Shown here piece by piece: positions 30,214-41,050 of a DNA stretch of 49,347 nucleotides. The position numbers and the translations under genes were made by a program. The DNA lies in the NCBI RefSeq assembly GCF_000735365.1, contig NZ_JMPL01000024.1, forward strand, positions 1-49,347, read 5' to 3'. This DNA is from Kluyvera ascorbata ATCC 33433. Lineage in GTDB: Bacteria > Pseudomonadota > Gammaproteobacteria > Enterobacterales > Enterobacteriaceae. A model generated the notes under the pieces. That model was given only the letters and a program-made list of their open reading frames with translations. It was not told the DNA's origin and did not search any database. Numbering within the stretch: the first letter of the stretch is position 1; each line of letters begins with the position of its first letter.

Positions 30214-32181
30214 TTAGAAGCGGTAATCCACCGCCATAAAGTAGCGGCGACCATCTTCGTTATAGCTGTAGTCATCACGATTCAGGTCTTTATCCCCGAC
30301 GTTGAGCACGCCCGCGCGCAGCTTGACGTCTTTGGTCGCCTGCCATGAGCCGCCGATATCCCAGGTGGTATAGCCACCCGGTGTTTTCGCCGTAGCCGAC
30401 GTGGCACGCTGCTTACCGGTATAGCTTCCCGCCAGATAGAACGTCCAGTCCTGAATCGGGCTCCAGTCTACACGCCCATTACCGGTATGGAACGGCAGCT
30501 CCTGCAGCGGCTTGTCACCGCCGTTGCTCAGGTCTCGCCCGTCGTTATAGGTGTAATTCAACGTCACCTTCCAGTCGTCGCCAAACGGTACTTTCAGCTC
30601 GGACTCCACGCCGCGAATACGCGCTTTGTTAACGTTGTAGTAGGCAAACACCGGCACACCGTTATCGAAACCAACAAAGTTCGGATAGCCCGGCGCAGCA
30701 TTCTTATCACGCGTACGACTGATGTTAATCATGTCGTCGATGTCATTCTGGAAGGTGGTGACGTTGGCCTGCACGCCTTCCAGCCAGCCCTCTTCGCCCT
30801 GGTAGTAAAGACCCACTTCGAAACTCTCACTGGTTTCCGGCTTCAGATCCGGGCTACCAACGATACGGCAGCCGCCACGGCAGGAATTGGTGGCCCAGTC
30901 AGGACTCAGCTGCAGCAGAGAAGGCGCTTTAAACGCCGTCGCCCATCCCCCTTTTACCGTCACGGTATCGGTCGCGTTATAGACCAGATACGCACGCGGG
31001 CTCCAGTGATCGCCATAGGTCTGGTGATCGTCCATACGGATACCGGTGGTCAGCGCCAGCGGCTCGAAGATGCGCCATTCATCTTCGAGGAACAGCGCAT
31101 ATTGGCTGGCTGACGTTTCGCTGCTGGTACCGCGCGTCAGGTTAACTGGGTCGCTCAGCTTATCGTGGCGCCATTCACCACCGAAGGTCACCAGTTGGTT
31201 AATCACCCCCAGCGGCAACACGTATTTCCCGTCGATGGTGTTGCTTTCCGAGGTGATTTCACTGGCGTTGCCAGGGTTCTTATTGACGACCTTCTCGCCG
31301 TAGTACTTAAGCTCGCTGTTGCCCAGTTCCCATCGACCATTGTGACTTAACGAGTAGTTCTGGCGTTCAACGCGGTTACGATCGAGCGAGTCAGAGTCGC
31401 GGTCCTGGCGATCGAAACCGTAGCCCGCGGTAATATCGTTGCTCTCGTTTGGCGTCCAGGCAAATTCAACGTTGGCATCGCGGCTGGTGAAGCCTTCAAT
31501 ACGCGGGCTCTCACCGGTGGTGCTGGTTGTAGAAGTCTGTTGAGCGTCTTTCTCGCGTTTTGCCAGACTACCGAAAGCCTTCATGCCGAGCACGCCATCC
31601 ACCAGCGGGCCTGCGGTATAGAACTGGCCGTTCCAGGTGTCACCGCGGTCGCGATGTTCCTGAATGGTGGTATCTGCGGTGACGGTTCCCGTCCATTTAG
31701 CGCCAATCTTTTTGGTGATGATATTGACCACGCCGCCCAACGCATCGGAACCATACAGCGAGGACATAGGCCCACGCACCACTTCGATACGCTCGATGGC
31801 GTCTACCGGGATCCAGTTGAGGTCGAAATCATTGTGGCGGAAGACGACGTTACGCGAGTTGACGCGCTTACCGTCGATAAGAATCAGGGTATAGCTGCTA
31901 TCCAGACCGCGAATACTCACGCCCTGGCGGTTATCCCCTTCGTTGGTGAGCTGAACGCCCGGAACTTCTTTCAGCACATCTTTCAGGTTCTGCACCGGTT
32001 TGCGCTGCAAATCTTCCTGAGTGATCACGCTGATACTGGCGGGCGCATCCTTCACGCTTTGCTCGGTGGCAGCCGCCGTTACGACCATCACGTCTTTATC
32101 ATCGGCAGCGCAAACCGGCAGCGCCAGGGACATTACGGACGCACAAAGCCCGCCCCGAACCAAGGGGTTTAACCTAAACAT
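30214..32181 (-). CDS. cirA: TonB-dependent catecholate siderophore receptor CirA
   Basis: 655 residues. An outer membrane receptor for iron complexes of dihydroxybenzoylserine and related catecholates, also the colicin Ia receptor in E. coli. A signal peptide (about 25 residues, ending PVCA) is followed by a TonB box (DVMVVTAAA), the plug domain ([35 protein letters not shown]) and a 22-strand barrel ending in the C-terminal aromatic (YFMAVDYRF). The length is close to E. coli CirA (663). A Fur box lies upstream. GGAG precedes the start. Confidence 0.95.
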   Translation of the reverse strand: MFRLNPLVRGGLCASVMSLALPVCAADDKDVMVVTAAATEQSVKDAPASISVITQEDLQRKPVQNLKDVLKEVPGVQLTNEGDNRQGVSIRGLDSSYTLILIDGKRVNSRNVVFRHNDFDLNWIPVDAIERIEVVRGPMSSLYGSDALGGVVNIITKKIGAKWTGTVTADTTIQEHRDRGDTWNGQFYTAGPLVDGVLGMKAFGSLAKREKDAQQTSTTSTTGESPRIEGFTSRDANVEFAWTPNESNDITAGYGFDRQDRDSDSLDRNRVERQNYSLSHNGRWELGNSELKYYGEKVVNKNPGNASEITSESNTIDGKYVLPLGVINQLVTFGGEWRHDKLSDPVNLTRGTSSETSASQYALFLEDEWRIFEPLALTTGIRMDDHQTYGDHWSPRAYLVYNATDTVTVKGGWATAFKAPSLLQLSPDWATNSCRGGCRIVGSPDLKPETSESFEVGLYYQGEEGWLEGVQANVTTFQNDIDDMINISRTRDKNAAPGYPNFVGFDNGVPVFAYYNVNKARIRGVESELKVPFGDDWKVTLNYTYNDGRDLSNGGDKPLQELPFHTGNGRVDWSPIQDWTFYLAGSYTGKQRATSATAKTPGGYTTWDIGGSWQATKDVKLRAGVLNVGDKDLNRDDYSYNEDGRRYFMAVDYRF

Positions 32182-32360
32182 TCCATATCTCCATGAGGTG
32201 AATACTGAATTAAAACAAAGAGGTCTTACTCACAAATGCTGCTGCAATGCCGTTGACCGACGGCCTGTTGTTTTATGCAGATGTGGCTGGTCCCTCCAGG
32301 TTTTATCCATCAGGAGTGGAAATGGCTTCATCCTTTTATATGAGGCGTGATAATAAACGC

Positions 32361-32379
32361 AATGATAACGATTATCAAT
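32361..32379 (-). promoter_or_regulatory. Fur box upstream of cirA
   Basis: The segment AATGATAACGATTATCAAT holds the perfect inverted repeat TGATAA-CGA-TTATCA (32363-32377). It agrees well with the GATAATGATAATCATTATC consensus. It should give iron-dependent repression of cirA. Confidence 0.8.
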
Positions 32380-32442
32380 TAAGGTTATTTAAAGTTATGT
32401 CAAGAAGTAACTATTTGCGTCTATTCCATCGGTGGCGAGCAT

Positions 32443-32464
32443 AAAAAACCTCTCCGAAGAGAGG
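32443..32464 (-). terminator. lysP terminator
   Basis: CCTCTC (32449-32454) and GAGAGG (32459-32464) form a stem with a CGAA loop. On the minus strand it is followed by six T, just after the lysP stop codon. Confidence 0.85.
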
Positions 32465-32489
32465 CTTTCATCGTATACCGAACGGCTGA

Positions 32490-33959
32490 TTATTTCTTAA
32501 AGCGTTCCGGGAAGTGCATTTCGCTATAGCGTACGAAGTGCGTACCGCGGGTCAGCTTATAGCCGAACCAGATAACCAGGAACAGCGGAATACCGATATA
32601 GGTTGCCGCTACGCCGCCCCAGTCGATGGTATCGGCCAGGAATGCTTCGTAGTTCTGGCCCAGAGTAATAATCAGGCACAGCACGAAGGCGAAGATTGGC
32701 CCCAGCGGGAAGAACCCGGAACGGTACGGCAGGTTGTTCAGGTCATGACCCTGCATCACGTAGCCGCGACGGAAGCGATAATGGCTAATCGCAATCCCCA
32801 GCCAGGCGATAAAGCCGGTCATCCCGGAGGTGTTCAGCAGCCACAGGTAGACGGTCTGGTTGCCAAACATCGAGGTCAGGAAGCACAGGCCCGCAATGAC
32901 GGTTGTTGCATACAGCGCGTTACGCGGTACGCCGCCACGAGACAGCTTCGAGAAGATGCGCGGCGCTTTGCCGTCACAGGCCAGGGTGTAGAGCATACGG
33001 GTAGAAGCGTACATCCCGGAGTTACCCGCCGACAGCACCGCCGTCAGGATAACCGCGTTCATAATCGCCGCCGCAGAGAGCAGACCCGCGTGTTCGAACA
33101 CCAGCGTGAACGGGCTGACGGAGATATCTTTCACGTCGTTACGCAGCAGGCTTGGGTCGGTGTAAGGAATGATCAGGCTGATAATCAGGATCGCGAACAC
33201 ATAGAACAGCAGGATACGCCAGAACACCTGACGCACCGCGCGCGGAATGTTCTTCTCAGGATCTTCAGATTCGCCCGCCGCAATACCGATAAGCTCGGTA
33301 CCCTGGAAGGAGAAGCCGACGATCATCGCCACGCCAATCATTGCCGATAACCCACCGGCAAACGGCGCGTCGCCGGTTGTCCAGTTGCTCCAGCCGACAG
33401 GCTGCGCACCTTTGAAGATGCCGAGGATCATCATGATGCCGACGATGATAAAGATGATAACGGTCGCCACTTTGATGAGCGAGAACCAGTATTCCGCTTC
33501 GCCAAAGCCTTTCACCGAGATGTAGTTCAGCAGGAAGATAACGCACAGGAACAGCGCGCTCCAGATCCAGCCTGGAGTATCCGGGAACCACCAGCTCATC
33601 ACCAGCTGCGCGGCCACCAGGTCAACGGCGATCGTTACCGCCCAGTTGTACCAGTAGTTCCAGCCCAGCGCGAAGCCGAAGCCCTCTTCCACATAGTTCT
33701 GGCCATAGGTGGCAAAAGAACCGGATACCGGCATATAGGCTGCCAGCTCGCCAAGACTGGTCATCAGGAAGTACACCATCAGGCCAATCAGAATATAGGA
33801 AAACAGCGCGCCGCCCGGGCCCGCCTGAGAAATGGTTGCGCCGGACGCAACAAACAGGCCTGTACCAATGGAACCGCCAATGGCGATCATCGTCAGGTGA
33901 CGCGCCTTGAGTTCGCGACGTAACGCGGGCGCTTGTGTGGTTTTTGTTTCGGAACCCAT
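32490..33959 (-). CDS. lysP: Lysine-specific permease LysP
   Basis: 489 residues, 12 membrane segments, amino acid-polyamine-cation superfamily. The family motif at the first segment (MIAIGGSIGTGLFVASG) and the segment 3 region (SLGELAAYMPVSGSFATYG) are intact. It imports lysine with protons and, in E. coli, also inhibits the regulator CadC. Very close to E. coli LysP (489 residues). The ribosome site is weak (GGAT). yeiE lies upstream on the same strand. Confidence 0.95.
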   Translation of the reverse strand: MGSETKTTQAPALRRELKARHLTMIAIGGSIGTGLFVASGATISQAGPGGALFSYILIGLMVYFLMTSLGELAAYMPVSGSFATYGQNYVEEGFGFALGWNYWYNWAVTIAVDLVAAQLVMSWWFPDTPGWIWSALFLCVIFLLNYISVKGFGEAEYWFSLIKVATVIIFIIVGIMMILGIFKGAQPVGWSNWTTGDAPFAGGLSAMIGVAMIVGFSFQGTELIGIAAGESEDPEKNIPRAVRQVFWRILLFYVFAILIISLIIPYTDPSLLRNDVKDISVSPFTLVFEHAGLLSAAAIMNAVILTAVLSAGNSGMYASTRMLYTLACDGKAPRIFSKLSRGGVPRNALYATTVIAGLCFLTSMFGNQTVYLWLLNTSGMTGFIAWLGIAISHYRFRRGYVMQGHDLNNLPYRSGFFPLGPIFAFVLCLIITLGQNYEAFLADTIDWGGVAATYIGIPLFLVIWFGYKLTRGTHFVRYSEMHFPERFKK

Positions 33960-34017
33960 GTGAAAATGCTATCCATCCAAAAAATGAGGCGCGATTGTAG
34001 CAGACGAAGCCCGCAGA

Positions 34018-34053
34018 TCACGGTAGAAATGCGCTGTTATAAGAGACCTTCAT
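34018..34053 (-). CDS. Possible 11-residue leader peptide before lysP
   Basis: On the minus strand AAGAGG (34060-34065) is followed after six bases by an ATG and eleven codons, MKVSYNSAFLP, then TGA. The ribosome site lies in the stem and the ATG in the loop of an inverted repeat (34039-34048 with 34058-34067, one mismatch). It ends 58 bases before lysP. Position and layout would suit a regulatory leader ORF, but nothing shows that it is translated. Confidence 0.25.
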   Translation of the reverse strand: MKVSYNSAFLP

Positions 34054-34093
34054 GATTGGCCTCTTATTATAAGTAAAGCAGCCGATGGCGATT

Positions 34094-34960
34094 TTAGATA
34101 TCGCAGTAGTGCAAAAAGCGCTTAAGGGCATTGGAAAGATGTTTTTGCCGATGATGGATGCGCCATAGCGTGCGGCTGAGCGTCGGCAGCGGGATTGCCA
34201 CTTCCACCAACGTTCCGGCTTCCAGCTGTTCAGCAATCACCCGCCGCGACAGACAGCTAATGCCCAGGTCGTGACGCACCGCGTGTTTGATGGCTTCCGA
34301 GTTACCCAACTCCATGCCCATCTGGAACTGCGGCAGGTGCGAAAGCAGCAGGTAATCGACAATTTCTCGGGTGCCCGATCCTTTCTCACGCAGGATCCAC
34401 GGTGCCATCGCCAGCTTTTCGAGCGTCACCTCACCCAGCAGCCAGGCGCTGTTCGGCGCGGAGAACACCACCAGCTCATCGTCGAGCCACGGCTCGGCAA
34501 TAATATCCGCAGAGTGGCATGGGCCTTCAATCAGGCCGATATCGACGCGAAAGTCCGCCACCGCGTTAATCACATCCTGGCTGTTGCCCACGCTCAGTTC
34601 CAGCGGCAGCGTAGGAAAATCCTTGCGGTATCGGGCGATGATGCCCGGCAGAATATAGTTGCCGATGGTGCTACTGGCGTAGACGCGAATCGCACCGTTA
34701 TCTTCACGAAACAGCTGCTCTATTTCCCCAGCCTGTTCCAGCAGCGCCAGCGCACGCGGGTACAGCAGGCGGCCGTGCTCGTTAACCACCAGCCGTTTGC
34801 CGACGCGGTCGAAAAGCTGTACGCCCAGCTGCCCTTCAAGATCGGTCAACGCCGCGCTGACCGCCGACTGCGACAGCGCCAGCATCTGAGATGCCTGGGT
34901 CGTTGAGCCACTTTTCAGTACCTCTGCAAAAACTTCTAACTGCCGCAGCGTGATGTGCAT
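34094..34960 (-). CDS. yeiE: LysR-type regulator YeiE
   Basis: 288 residues. N-terminal helix-turn-helix ([34 protein letters not shown], residues about 5-60) and a LysR effector domain. YeiE is divergent from yeiH here as in E. coli. In E. coli and relatives it has been linked to lysP, iron and, in some pathogens, sulfite-responsive control. The effector cannot be read from the sequence. Start at 34960 is the conserved one. Confidence 0.92.
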   Translation of the reverse strand: MHITLRQLEVFAEVLKSGSTTQASQMLALSQSAVSAALTDLEGQLGVQLFDRVGKRLVVNEHGRLLYPRALALLEQAGEIEQLFREDNGAIRVYASSTIGNYILPGIIARYRKDFPTLPLELSVGNSQDVINAVADFRVDIGLIEGPCHSADIIAEPWLDDELVVFSAPNSAWLLGEVTLEKLAMAPWILREKGSGTREIVDYLLLSHLPQFQMGMELGNSEAIKHAVRHDLGISCLSRRVIAEQLEAGTLVEVAIPLPTLSRTLWRIHHRQKHLSNALKRFLHYCDI

Positions 34961-35077
34961 AGTGTTTCAGCCGCTCGGGCCGCCCTTACCAGTTATTACG
35001 ATTAATTATAAATATATAATCAATTTTATCTTTAAACCAGCGAGGCGTAACCTTTTAGCCAGACAAAGGAGAAGGCT

Positions 35078-36130
35078 ATGACACAGGTCACCTTAGAAAC
35101 GCATCATCATCGCGGTATCAAACATTTTATCCCTGGGCTCGCCCTTAGCGCCGTGATTACCGGTGCCGCAGTCTGGATCGGCAATATCCCGACCGTAGCA
35201 GGCGTAGGCATGAGCGCGCTGACGCTAGCCATCCTGTTCGGGATGGTGATTGGTAACACGATTTACCCAAAACTCTGGCAGTCCTGCGACGGCGGCGTGC
35301 TGTTCGCCAAGCAGCATTTGCTGCGTCTGGGCATTATTCTTTACGGCTTCCGTCTGACCTTCGCCCAGATTGCCGACGTGGGGGCGAGCGGTATTATCAT
35401 CGACGCCCTGACGCTGTGCAGTACCTTTATGATGGCCTGCTGGCTCGGGCAGAAGGTCTTTGGTCTTGATAAACACACCAGTTGGCTGATTGGTGCCGGT
35501 AGCAGCATCTGCGGTGCGGCTGCGGTACTGGCGACCGAGCCGGTCGTGAAAGCCGAGGCGAGTAAAGTGACCGTCGCGGTGGCAACCGTGGTTATCTTCG
35601 GTACGTTGGCTATCTTCATCTACCCGGCCATGTACCCCCTTCTGGCGCACTGGTTTACACCTGAAACCTACGGTATCTATATCGGCTCGACCATGCACGA
35701 AGTGGCGCAGGTTGTGGCAGCGGGCCATGCGGTAACGCCAGAAACGGAAAACGCGGCGGTAATTGCCAAAATGCTGCGCGTCATGATGCTGGCTCCGTTC
35801 CTGCTGTTTATGGCCGCTCGTGTTAAACAATTGGCTCCGGCAGGTGCAACAGAGAAAAGCAAAATCACGATCCCATGGTTTGCCATCCTGTTCATCGTGG
35901 TTACCATCTTCAACTCGTTCCACCTGCTGCCAAACAGTGTGGTGCAAATGCTGATTACGCTGGACACCATCCTGCTGGCGATGGCAATGGCGGCGCTGGG
36001 CGTGACCACACACGTTAGCGCACTGAAAAAAGCCGGTGCGAAACCGCTGATGATGGCGCTGGTGCTGTTCATCTGGCTGATTGTCGGCGGCGGTGCGATT
36101 AACTTCGCTATCCACTACCTGATGGCATAA
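35078..36130 (+). CDS. yeiH: UPF0324 inner membrane protein YeiH
   Basis: 350 residues with about ten membrane segments. UPF0324 marks are visible: [40 protein letters not shown] and [14 protein letters not shown]. The family is a putative sulfate or sulfite exporter group; substrate unproven. GGAG precedes the ATG. The gene is divergent from yeiE with a 117-base gap, which suggests control by YeiE. Confidence 0.92.
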   Translation: MTQVTLETHHHRGIKHFIPGLALSAVITGAAVWIGNIPTVAGVGMSALTLAILFGMVIGNTIYPKLWQSCDGGVLFAKQHLLRLGIILYGFRLTFAQIADVGASGIIIDALTLCSTFMMACWLGQKVFGLDKHTSWLIGAGSSICGAAAVLATEPVVKAEASKVTVAVATVVIFGTLAIFIYPAMYPLLAHWFTPETYGIYIGSTMHEVAQVVAAGHAVTPETENAAVIAKMLRVMMLAPFLLFMAARVKQLAPAGATEKSKITIPWFAILFIVVTIFNSFHLLPNSVVQMLITLDTILLAMAMAALGVTTHVSALKKAGAKPLMMALVLFIWLIVGGGAINFAIHYLMA

Positions 36131-36195
36131 TCGACAACGACTCAGCGCTTTTAACCCGCTATACTCCCCCTTTTGAGTATGGCGGGTTTAACTAT

Positions 36196-37053
36196 ATGAA
36201 ATACATCGGAGCGCACGTCAGCGCCGCGGGCGGCCTGGCAAACGCCGCAATTCGGGCAGCGGAAATCGAAGCGACCGCCTTCGCCCTGTTCACCAAAAAT
36301 CAGCGTCAGTGGCGCGCCGCACCGCTGACCACCGAGATTATCGACGACTTCAAAGCCGCCTGTGACAAGTATCACTACACTCCGGCACAAATTCTTCCTC
36401 ACGACAGCTACCTGATTAACCTCGGTCATCCGGTGGAAGAAGCGCTGGAGAAATCCCGAGAAGCCTTTATCGACGAGCTGACGCGCTGTCAGCAGTTGGG
36501 GCTGACGTTACTGAACTTCCACCCGGGCAGCCATCTGCTGCAAATCGACGAAGACAAGTGTCTGGCGCGTATTGCCGAGTCCATCAACATTGCGCTGGCG
36601 CAGACTGAGGGCGTGACGGCGGTTATTGAGAATACCGCCGGTCAGGGCAGCAACCTCGGCTTTAAGTTCGAACATCTGGCAGCCATCATTGATGGCGTCG
36701 AAGATAAGTCACGCGTTGGCGTGTGCATCGATACCTGTCACGCTTTCGCCGCGGGCTATGACCTGCGCACCACCGAAGCCTGTGCTGACACCTTCGCTGA
36801 ATTCGAACGCATTGTCGGCTTTAAGTATCTGCGCGGCATGCACCTGAACGACGCCAAAAGCGAGTTCGGTAGCCGCGTTGACCGTCACCACAGCCTGGGC
36901 GAAGGCAACATTGGGCACGATGCGTTCCGCTTTATCATGCAGGACAACCGTTTTGATGGCATCCCGCTGGTGCTGGAAACCATTAATCCGGATATCTGGG
37001 CAGAAGAGATTGCCTGGCTGAAGGCGCAGCAGACCGAGAGCGCTACCGTCTGA
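36196..37053 (+). CDS. nfo: Endonuclease IV
   Basis: 285 residues, AP endonuclease family 2. It cuts DNA at abasic sites and repairs oxidised 3' ends, using three zinc ions. Start [14 protein letters not shown], and the metal-binding signatures [57 protein letters not shown] (shown in pieces) and LETIN are all present. Expression in E. coli depends on SoxRS; no clear Sox box is marked. In E. coli nucleoside-uptake and pseudouridine genes follow before fruA; here fruA follows directly. Confidence 0.96.
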   Translation: MKYIGAHVSAAGGLANAAIRAAEIEATAFALFTKNQRQWRAAPLTTEIIDDFKAACDKYHYTPAQILPHDSYLINLGHPVEEALEKSREAFIDELTRCQQLGLTLLNFHPGSHLLQIDEDKCLARIAESINIALAQTEGVTAVIENTAGQGSNLGFKFEHLAAIIDGVEDKSRVGVCIDTCHAFAAGYDLRTTEACADTFAEFERIVGFKYLRGMHLNDAKSEFGSRVDRHHSLGEGNIGHDAFRFIMQDNRFDGIPLVLETINPDIWAEEIAWLKAQQTESATV

Positions 37054-37055
37054 TT

Positions 37056-37125
37056 GCCCGGTGGCGCTGCGCTTACCGGGCCTACAGGTTCGGGCAAGAA
37101 TGATAAAGCGCAGCCGCTATCAGGC
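37056..37125. repeat. REP units downstream of nfo
   Basis: GCCCGGTGGCGCTGCGCTTA leading to CCGGGCCTAC (37056-37085) is a REP unit. GATAAAGCGCAGCCGCTATC (37102-37121) is a second, inverted and partial unit. Confidence 0.7.
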
Positions 37126-37127
37126 AT

Positions 37128-37158
37128 AAAAAAAGGGCCGAATCATCGGCCCTTTTTT
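37128..37158. terminator. Bidirectional terminator between nfo and fruA
   Basis: GGGCCGA (37135-37141) and TCGGCCC (37146-37152) form a stem with loop ATCA. It is flanked by seven A on the left and six T on the right. Confidence 0.92.
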
Positions 37159-37173
37159 ACGTTTGTACCAGGA

Positions 37174-38862
37174 TTACGCTTTCGCGGCAACCACACCTTC
37201 CGGGCGTTTCAGCACCGCATAGGAGAGACCCGCCACCAGCGTACCCACCACAATCGCAATCAGGTAACCCAGCACTGGAGTGATAGCGCCAGGAATCAGC
37301 AGCACGAACAGACCACCGTGCGGTGCCATCAGTTTTGCGCCAACTGCCATCGAGATAGCACCGGTAACTGCGCCGCCAACGATACAGCAAGGAAGAACGC
37401 GCATCGGGTCACGAGCCGCAAACGGAATCGCCCCTTCAGAGATAAAGCACAGGCCCAGAACCAGCGCCGCTTTGCCCCCTTCACGTTGACCCTGATCGAA
37501 TTTCTTACGCGCAACCAACGTTGCAATACCCATCGCCAGCGGCGGCACCATACCGGCTGCCATAATGGCGGCCATCGGTGCGTAAGTCTGGGTACTCAGC
37601 AGACCAACGCCGAACGCGTATGCTGCTTTGTTGACCGGACCACCCATATCGGTACACATCATCGCACCAAGGATAGCGCCCAGCAGGACCGCGTTCGCGG
37701 TGCCCATGGTTTGCAGCCAGTGGGTCAGCCAGGTCAGCAGCGCGGCAACCGGGGTACCAATGAGATAAATCATTGCCAGGCCGACAATCAGGCTGGATAC
37801 CAGCGGGATTATCAGAATAGGCTTCAGCGCTTCCATGCTTGGTGGCAGCTTCAGCTTGGTGCTAATAAGTTTTGCCACGTAACCGGCAAGGAAGCCCGCG
37901 ATGATACCGCCGATAAAGCCGGAACCGCCGCTCACTGCCAGCATACCGCCGATAAGACCAGGGGTCAGACCCGGACGGTCAGCAATGGAGAAGGCAATAA
38001 AGCCTGCCAGCACCGGCACCATCAGCGCAAAGGCTGAACCACCGCCAATCTGCATCAGCGCCGCAGCCAGCGTACCTTTGACTTCAAACGCTTTAATACC
38101 GAAGGCAAATGACAGCGCGATACACAGACCGCCCGCCACAACCATTGGCAGCATGTAAGAAACACCGGTCAGCAGGTGACGATACGCCCCGCCGCCGCTC
38201 TCTTTCTTCCCAGCATCCGCCGGAGATTTCGTCTGGCCAGAAGGCTGATACGGCTTCGCTTCAACCATCGCTTTATCCAGTTCCTGCGCGGTTTTCTTCA
38301 GCGCAAGACCGGTGGTGGTGCGATACATTGGCTTACCGGCGAATTTCGCCAGATCCACTTCAATGTCCGCCGCTACGATAACCAGGTCAGCCGCTTCGAC
38401 TTCTTCTGGGGTAATCGCGTTACCGGCACCCACGGAGCCGCGGGTTTCAACCTTCACCCACAGACCGCGTTTTTTGGCTTCGGTCTCAATGGCTTCAGCC
38501 GCCATGAAAGTATGCGCCACGCCGGTTGGGCAAGCGGTGACCGCTACGATACGTTTTACCGCACCTTTCGCAGTTGGTTCCGCCTGCGCCGGGGCCTCGT
38601 AAGGCAGGGCGTGTGATTTGGCTTCGCTCAGGAACAGCTCCGGATGGGAAACTGCACGGTTGACGTCGCCAAGGTAAACCTGTTTGCCCGCCAGCGCGTT
38701 ATCGGCAGGCAAAGCGGATCCCAGCACGATGGCCAGTTCAGCATCGTTCGGGTTATCAATGAATTCCAGGCGCGCTTTCTGCGCCGCCGCACCCAGCAGG
38801 GTCTTCGCCATATAAGCACGAGCCTGTCCAAGTTTGGCATCGATAATCAGCAGCGTTTTCAT
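37174..38862 (-). CDS. fruA: Fructose PTS EIIBC component FruA
   Basis: 562 residues. An N-terminal EIIB' duplicate domain (1-95), the active EIIB domain with phosphorylated Cys111 (VTACPTGVAHTFMAAEA) and a membrane EIIC domain from about residue 225. It imports fructose and phosphorylates it to fructose 1-phosphate, taking phosphate from FruB. Last gene of fruBKA, 17 bases after fruK. Confidence 0.96.
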   Translation of the reverse strand: MKTLLIIDAKLGQARAYMAKTLLGAAAQKARLEFIDNPNDAELAIVLGSALPADNALAGKQVYLGDVNRAVSHPELFLSEAKSHALPYEAPAQAEPTAKGAVKRIVAVTACPTGVAHTFMAAEAIETEAKKRGLWVKVETRGSVGAGNAITPEEVEAADLVIVAADIEVDLAKFAGKPMYRTTTGLALKKTAQELDKAMVEAKPYQPSGQTKSPADAGKKESGGGAYRHLLTGVSYMLPMVVAGGLCIALSFAFGIKAFEVKGTLAAALMQIGGGSAFALMVPVLAGFIAFSIADRPGLTPGLIGGMLAVSGGSGFIGGIIAGFLAGYVAKLISTKLKLPPSMEALKPILIIPLVSSLIVGLAMIYLIGTPVAALLTWLTHWLQTMGTANAVLLGAILGAMMCTDMGGPVNKAAYAFGVGLLSTQTYAPMAAIMAAGMVPPLAMGIATLVARKKFDQGQREGGKAALVLGLCFISEGAIPFAARDPMRVLPCCIVGGAVTGAISMAVGAKLMAPHGGLFVLLIPGAITPVLGYLIAIVVGTLVAGLSYAVLKRPEGVVAAKA

Positions 38863-38879
38863 ACGCCTCTCCCCTGCTG

Positions 38880-39818
38880 TTAGTTAAAAGGTTTCAGGTC
38901 GACACGCGCCATCATCGCGGCCAACTGGGTACGATCGGTAATGCCGACGTTGCTCTGGCTTACCGCCAGCGCGGCAACGGCAGTCGCCAGACGCAGGGTA
39001 TGCTCGCTGGACTCACGCATCAGCAGGCCGTAAATCAGACCGCCAACCATGGAATCCCCCGCCCCTACCGTGCTTACCACTTCCACTGACGGCGGCTTGG
39101 CAATCCACTCGCCGGAGGCGTTAACCCACAGCGCGCCTTCCGCACCCAGTGAAATCACCACATGGGCAATGCCCTGCTCGCGCAGCGCGTGAGCCGCTTC
39201 AATCACATCTTTCATCTCAGGCAGCTTACGGCCAGCCCAGATTTCCAGCTCGCGACGGTTTGGCTTAACCAGCCATGGCGCCGCTTTCAGACCCGCAACC
39301 AGCGCTTCGCGGCTGCTGTCGAAAATAATGCACGGACACTGGCTGCGCAGGCGCGTCATCCAGTCGGTGAACGCTTCCGGGCTAACGCCCGCTGGCAGAC
39401 TGCCGCTCACGCACACCATGTCGAACTGACCAAGCCAGGTCAGAGAATCGTTAACAAAGCGTTCCCAGTCAGACGCGGTAACGTCAAAACCGGAGAAGTT
39501 AAAGTCGGTGACTTCGCCGTCTTTCTCGGTCAGCTTGACGTTAATACGGGTACGGCCCTGAACGACCTGGAAACGGTTAGCAATGCCCAGTTCGCTGAAC
39601 AGCTGCTGAAAACCATCCTGGTTGTCTTTACCGAGGAAACCGCCAACGGTGACGTCGATGCCAAGATCTTTCAGTACCTTAGCAACGTTGATACCTTTAC
39701 CCGCTGCATGCAGACCGGTAGTACGTACCAGGTTAACTTCCCCACGCTCGATTTCTGGCGTGAACCCTACCAAATCATAGGCCGGGTTTAAGGTAATTGT
39801 GGCTACTCTTCTGCTCAT
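38880..39818 (-). CDS. fruK: 1-phosphofructokinase
   Basis: 312 residues, PfkB family. It makes fructose 1,6-bisphosphate from fructose 1-phosphate with ATP. The PfkB signatures are GKGINVAKVLKDLG near 41-54 and STVGAGDSMVGG with catalytic Asp255. It abuts fruB (stop and start adjacent) and precedes fruA. Fructose 1-phosphate is also the inducer removing Cra. Confidence 0.96.
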   Translation of the reverse strand: MSRRVATITLNPAYDLVGFTPEIERGEVNLVRTTGLHAAGKGINVAKVLKDLGIDVTVGGFLGKDNQDGFQQLFSELGIANRFQVVQGRTRINVKLTEKDGEVTDFNFSGFDVTASDWERFVNDSLTWLGQFDMVCVSGSLPAGVSPEAFTDWMTRLRSQCPCIIFDSSREALVAGLKAAPWLVKPNRRELEIWAGRKLPEMKDVIEAAHALREQGIAHVVISLGAEGALWVNASGEWIAKPPSVEVVSTVGAGDSMVGGLIYGLLMRESSEHTLRLATAVAALAVSQSNVGITDRTQLAAMMARVDLKPFN

Positions 39819-40949
39819 TTATGCGCCCTCCCCAAGGCCTGCAGCAATGGCTTCGCCAATAGCGTCCAGCGCCTGACGAGCATCATCCCCCTGTGCCGTG
39901 AAGCGCAGGCGATGACCTTTTTTAACGCCCAGCGCGACAACCTTCATCAGGCTACGTCCGTTGGCTGGTTTACCGCTGCCGTCAAGGTTGGTTACGGTAA
40001 TGTCACTGCTAAACTGTTTAATGGTATTCACCAGCACGGTGCCCGGACGGGCGTGCAGGCCATGTTCGTTACGTACGACAAACTCTTCGCTGAGCAGGTC
40101 GTCAGCCAGCGCGTCATCGCTAGTCAGCAGCGCCAGCAGCGTGGCGGCATCGGCATTCAGCAGACGTTCAGCTTTGTTGTCCAGCAGCAGGTTAACCAGG
40201 CGGTTAAGCACCGCGGTCGGCTGGGCATCGGCCATCGCGACGGTAATCAGCACGGAGGCAGCAGCATCGTCAACGGTAAACGGCGTCGCCGCACGACTGA
40301 CCGCAATAGCGCTGCGCAGGTTGCCTTCAGCGCTGTCGTTCAGCCAGATACCCTGGCCCAGATTCAGCGGTTGATCGTTAATCACGCGCGCCACAAAGTT
40401 AGCGTCTACCGCACCTGCTTCTTTCAGACGCGCGGCGTTCAGCGCCTGCAGCGTCACCAGGTCACTGGCGACAACGTCAATTGAGAGCGTGTCGTTATCA
40501 AGCTTCAGCGCTTCGCTTTGCTTTTCACCCATCAACAGCGCGCGCAGCTCTTCAGCGGTGGTCGCGGTTTTCAGCTGTTCAGCCACCGCATCATCGCTTA
40601 GGACGTGCGTCAGCTGACGCAGCAGGCCGAGATGTTCGTCGGAGCTGGCGGCGATACCGATGGCAACATACGCCGTCTGGCCTTCGCCCCAGGTGACGCC
40701 TTGTGGAAATTGATAAACCTGAACACCGGTTTTCAGCACCTGATCGCGGGTATCGGTGGTGCCGTGCGGAATCGCAATGCCGTTGCCAAGGAAAGTGGAG
40801 GTTTGTTGCTCACGCGCCAGCATACCGGCAACGTAACCATCAGCGACGTTGCCTGCGCTGACGAGCGCTGCAGCAACCTGCTGAATAGCCTCTTCTTTAT
40901 TCGCGGCCTGCTGGCCGGGATGAATATCCTGAACAGTTAACTGGAACAT
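39819..40949 (-). CDS. fruB: Fructose PTS diphosphoryl transfer protein FruB
   Basis: 376 residues. N-terminal EIIA-Fru domain with active His62 ([10 protein letters not shown]), a central linker domain, and a C-terminal HPr-like (FPr) domain with active His299 ([11 protein letters not shown]). It passes phosphate from enzyme I to FruA without needing HPr. First gene of the operon, downstream of two Cra operators. Confidence 0.96.
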   Translation of the reverse strand: MFQLTVQDIHPGQQAANKEEAIQQVAAALVSAGNVADGYVAGMLAREQQTSTFLGNGIAIPHGTTDTRDQVLKTGVQVYQFPQGVTWGEGQTAYVAIGIAASSDEHLGLLRQLTHVLSDDAVAEQLKTATTAEELRALLMGEKQSEALKLDNDTLSIDVVASDLVTLQALNAARLKEAGAVDANFVARVINDQPLNLGQGIWLNDSAEGNLRSAIAVSRAATPFTVDDAAASVLITVAMADAQPTAVLNRLVNLLLDNKAERLLNADAATLLALLTSDDALADDLLSEEFVVRNEHGLHARPGTVLVNTIKQFSSDITVTNLDGSGKPANGRSLMKVVALGVKKGHRLRFTAQGDDARQALDAIGEAIAAGLGEGA

Positions 40950-40969
40950 GGTTCCCCTCGCTCGCTGAA

Positions 40970-41050
40970 TTGAATCGATTCAGCTTTTGTGAGAAAAAAT
41001 CGCCGTGCTTAGCGGGTTAGGTGCTGAAGACGACGCTGAAACGTTTCAAT
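40970..41050 (-). promoter_or_regulatory. Two Cra (FruR) operators of fruBKA
   Basis: GCTGAAACGTTTCAAT (41035-41050) is a perfect Cra site. TTGAATCGATTCAGC (40970-40984), read on the minus strand as GCTGAATCGATTCAA, is a second. This is the two-operator layout known for the fru operon, with repression released by fructose 1-phosphate. Confidence 0.88.

Larger units (their letters stand above)
32182..32489. other. cirA-lysP intergenic region (308 bases), no gene seen
   Basis: It contains the cirA promoter and leader with a Fur box near 32370, a small GCCGT/ACGGC inverted repeat at 32249-32264 in the leader, and the lysP terminator at its right end. I see no coding region. The leader is long enough to be a target of small RNA control, as known for cirA with RyhB in E. 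coli, but I did not identify a pairing site. Confidence 0.6.
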
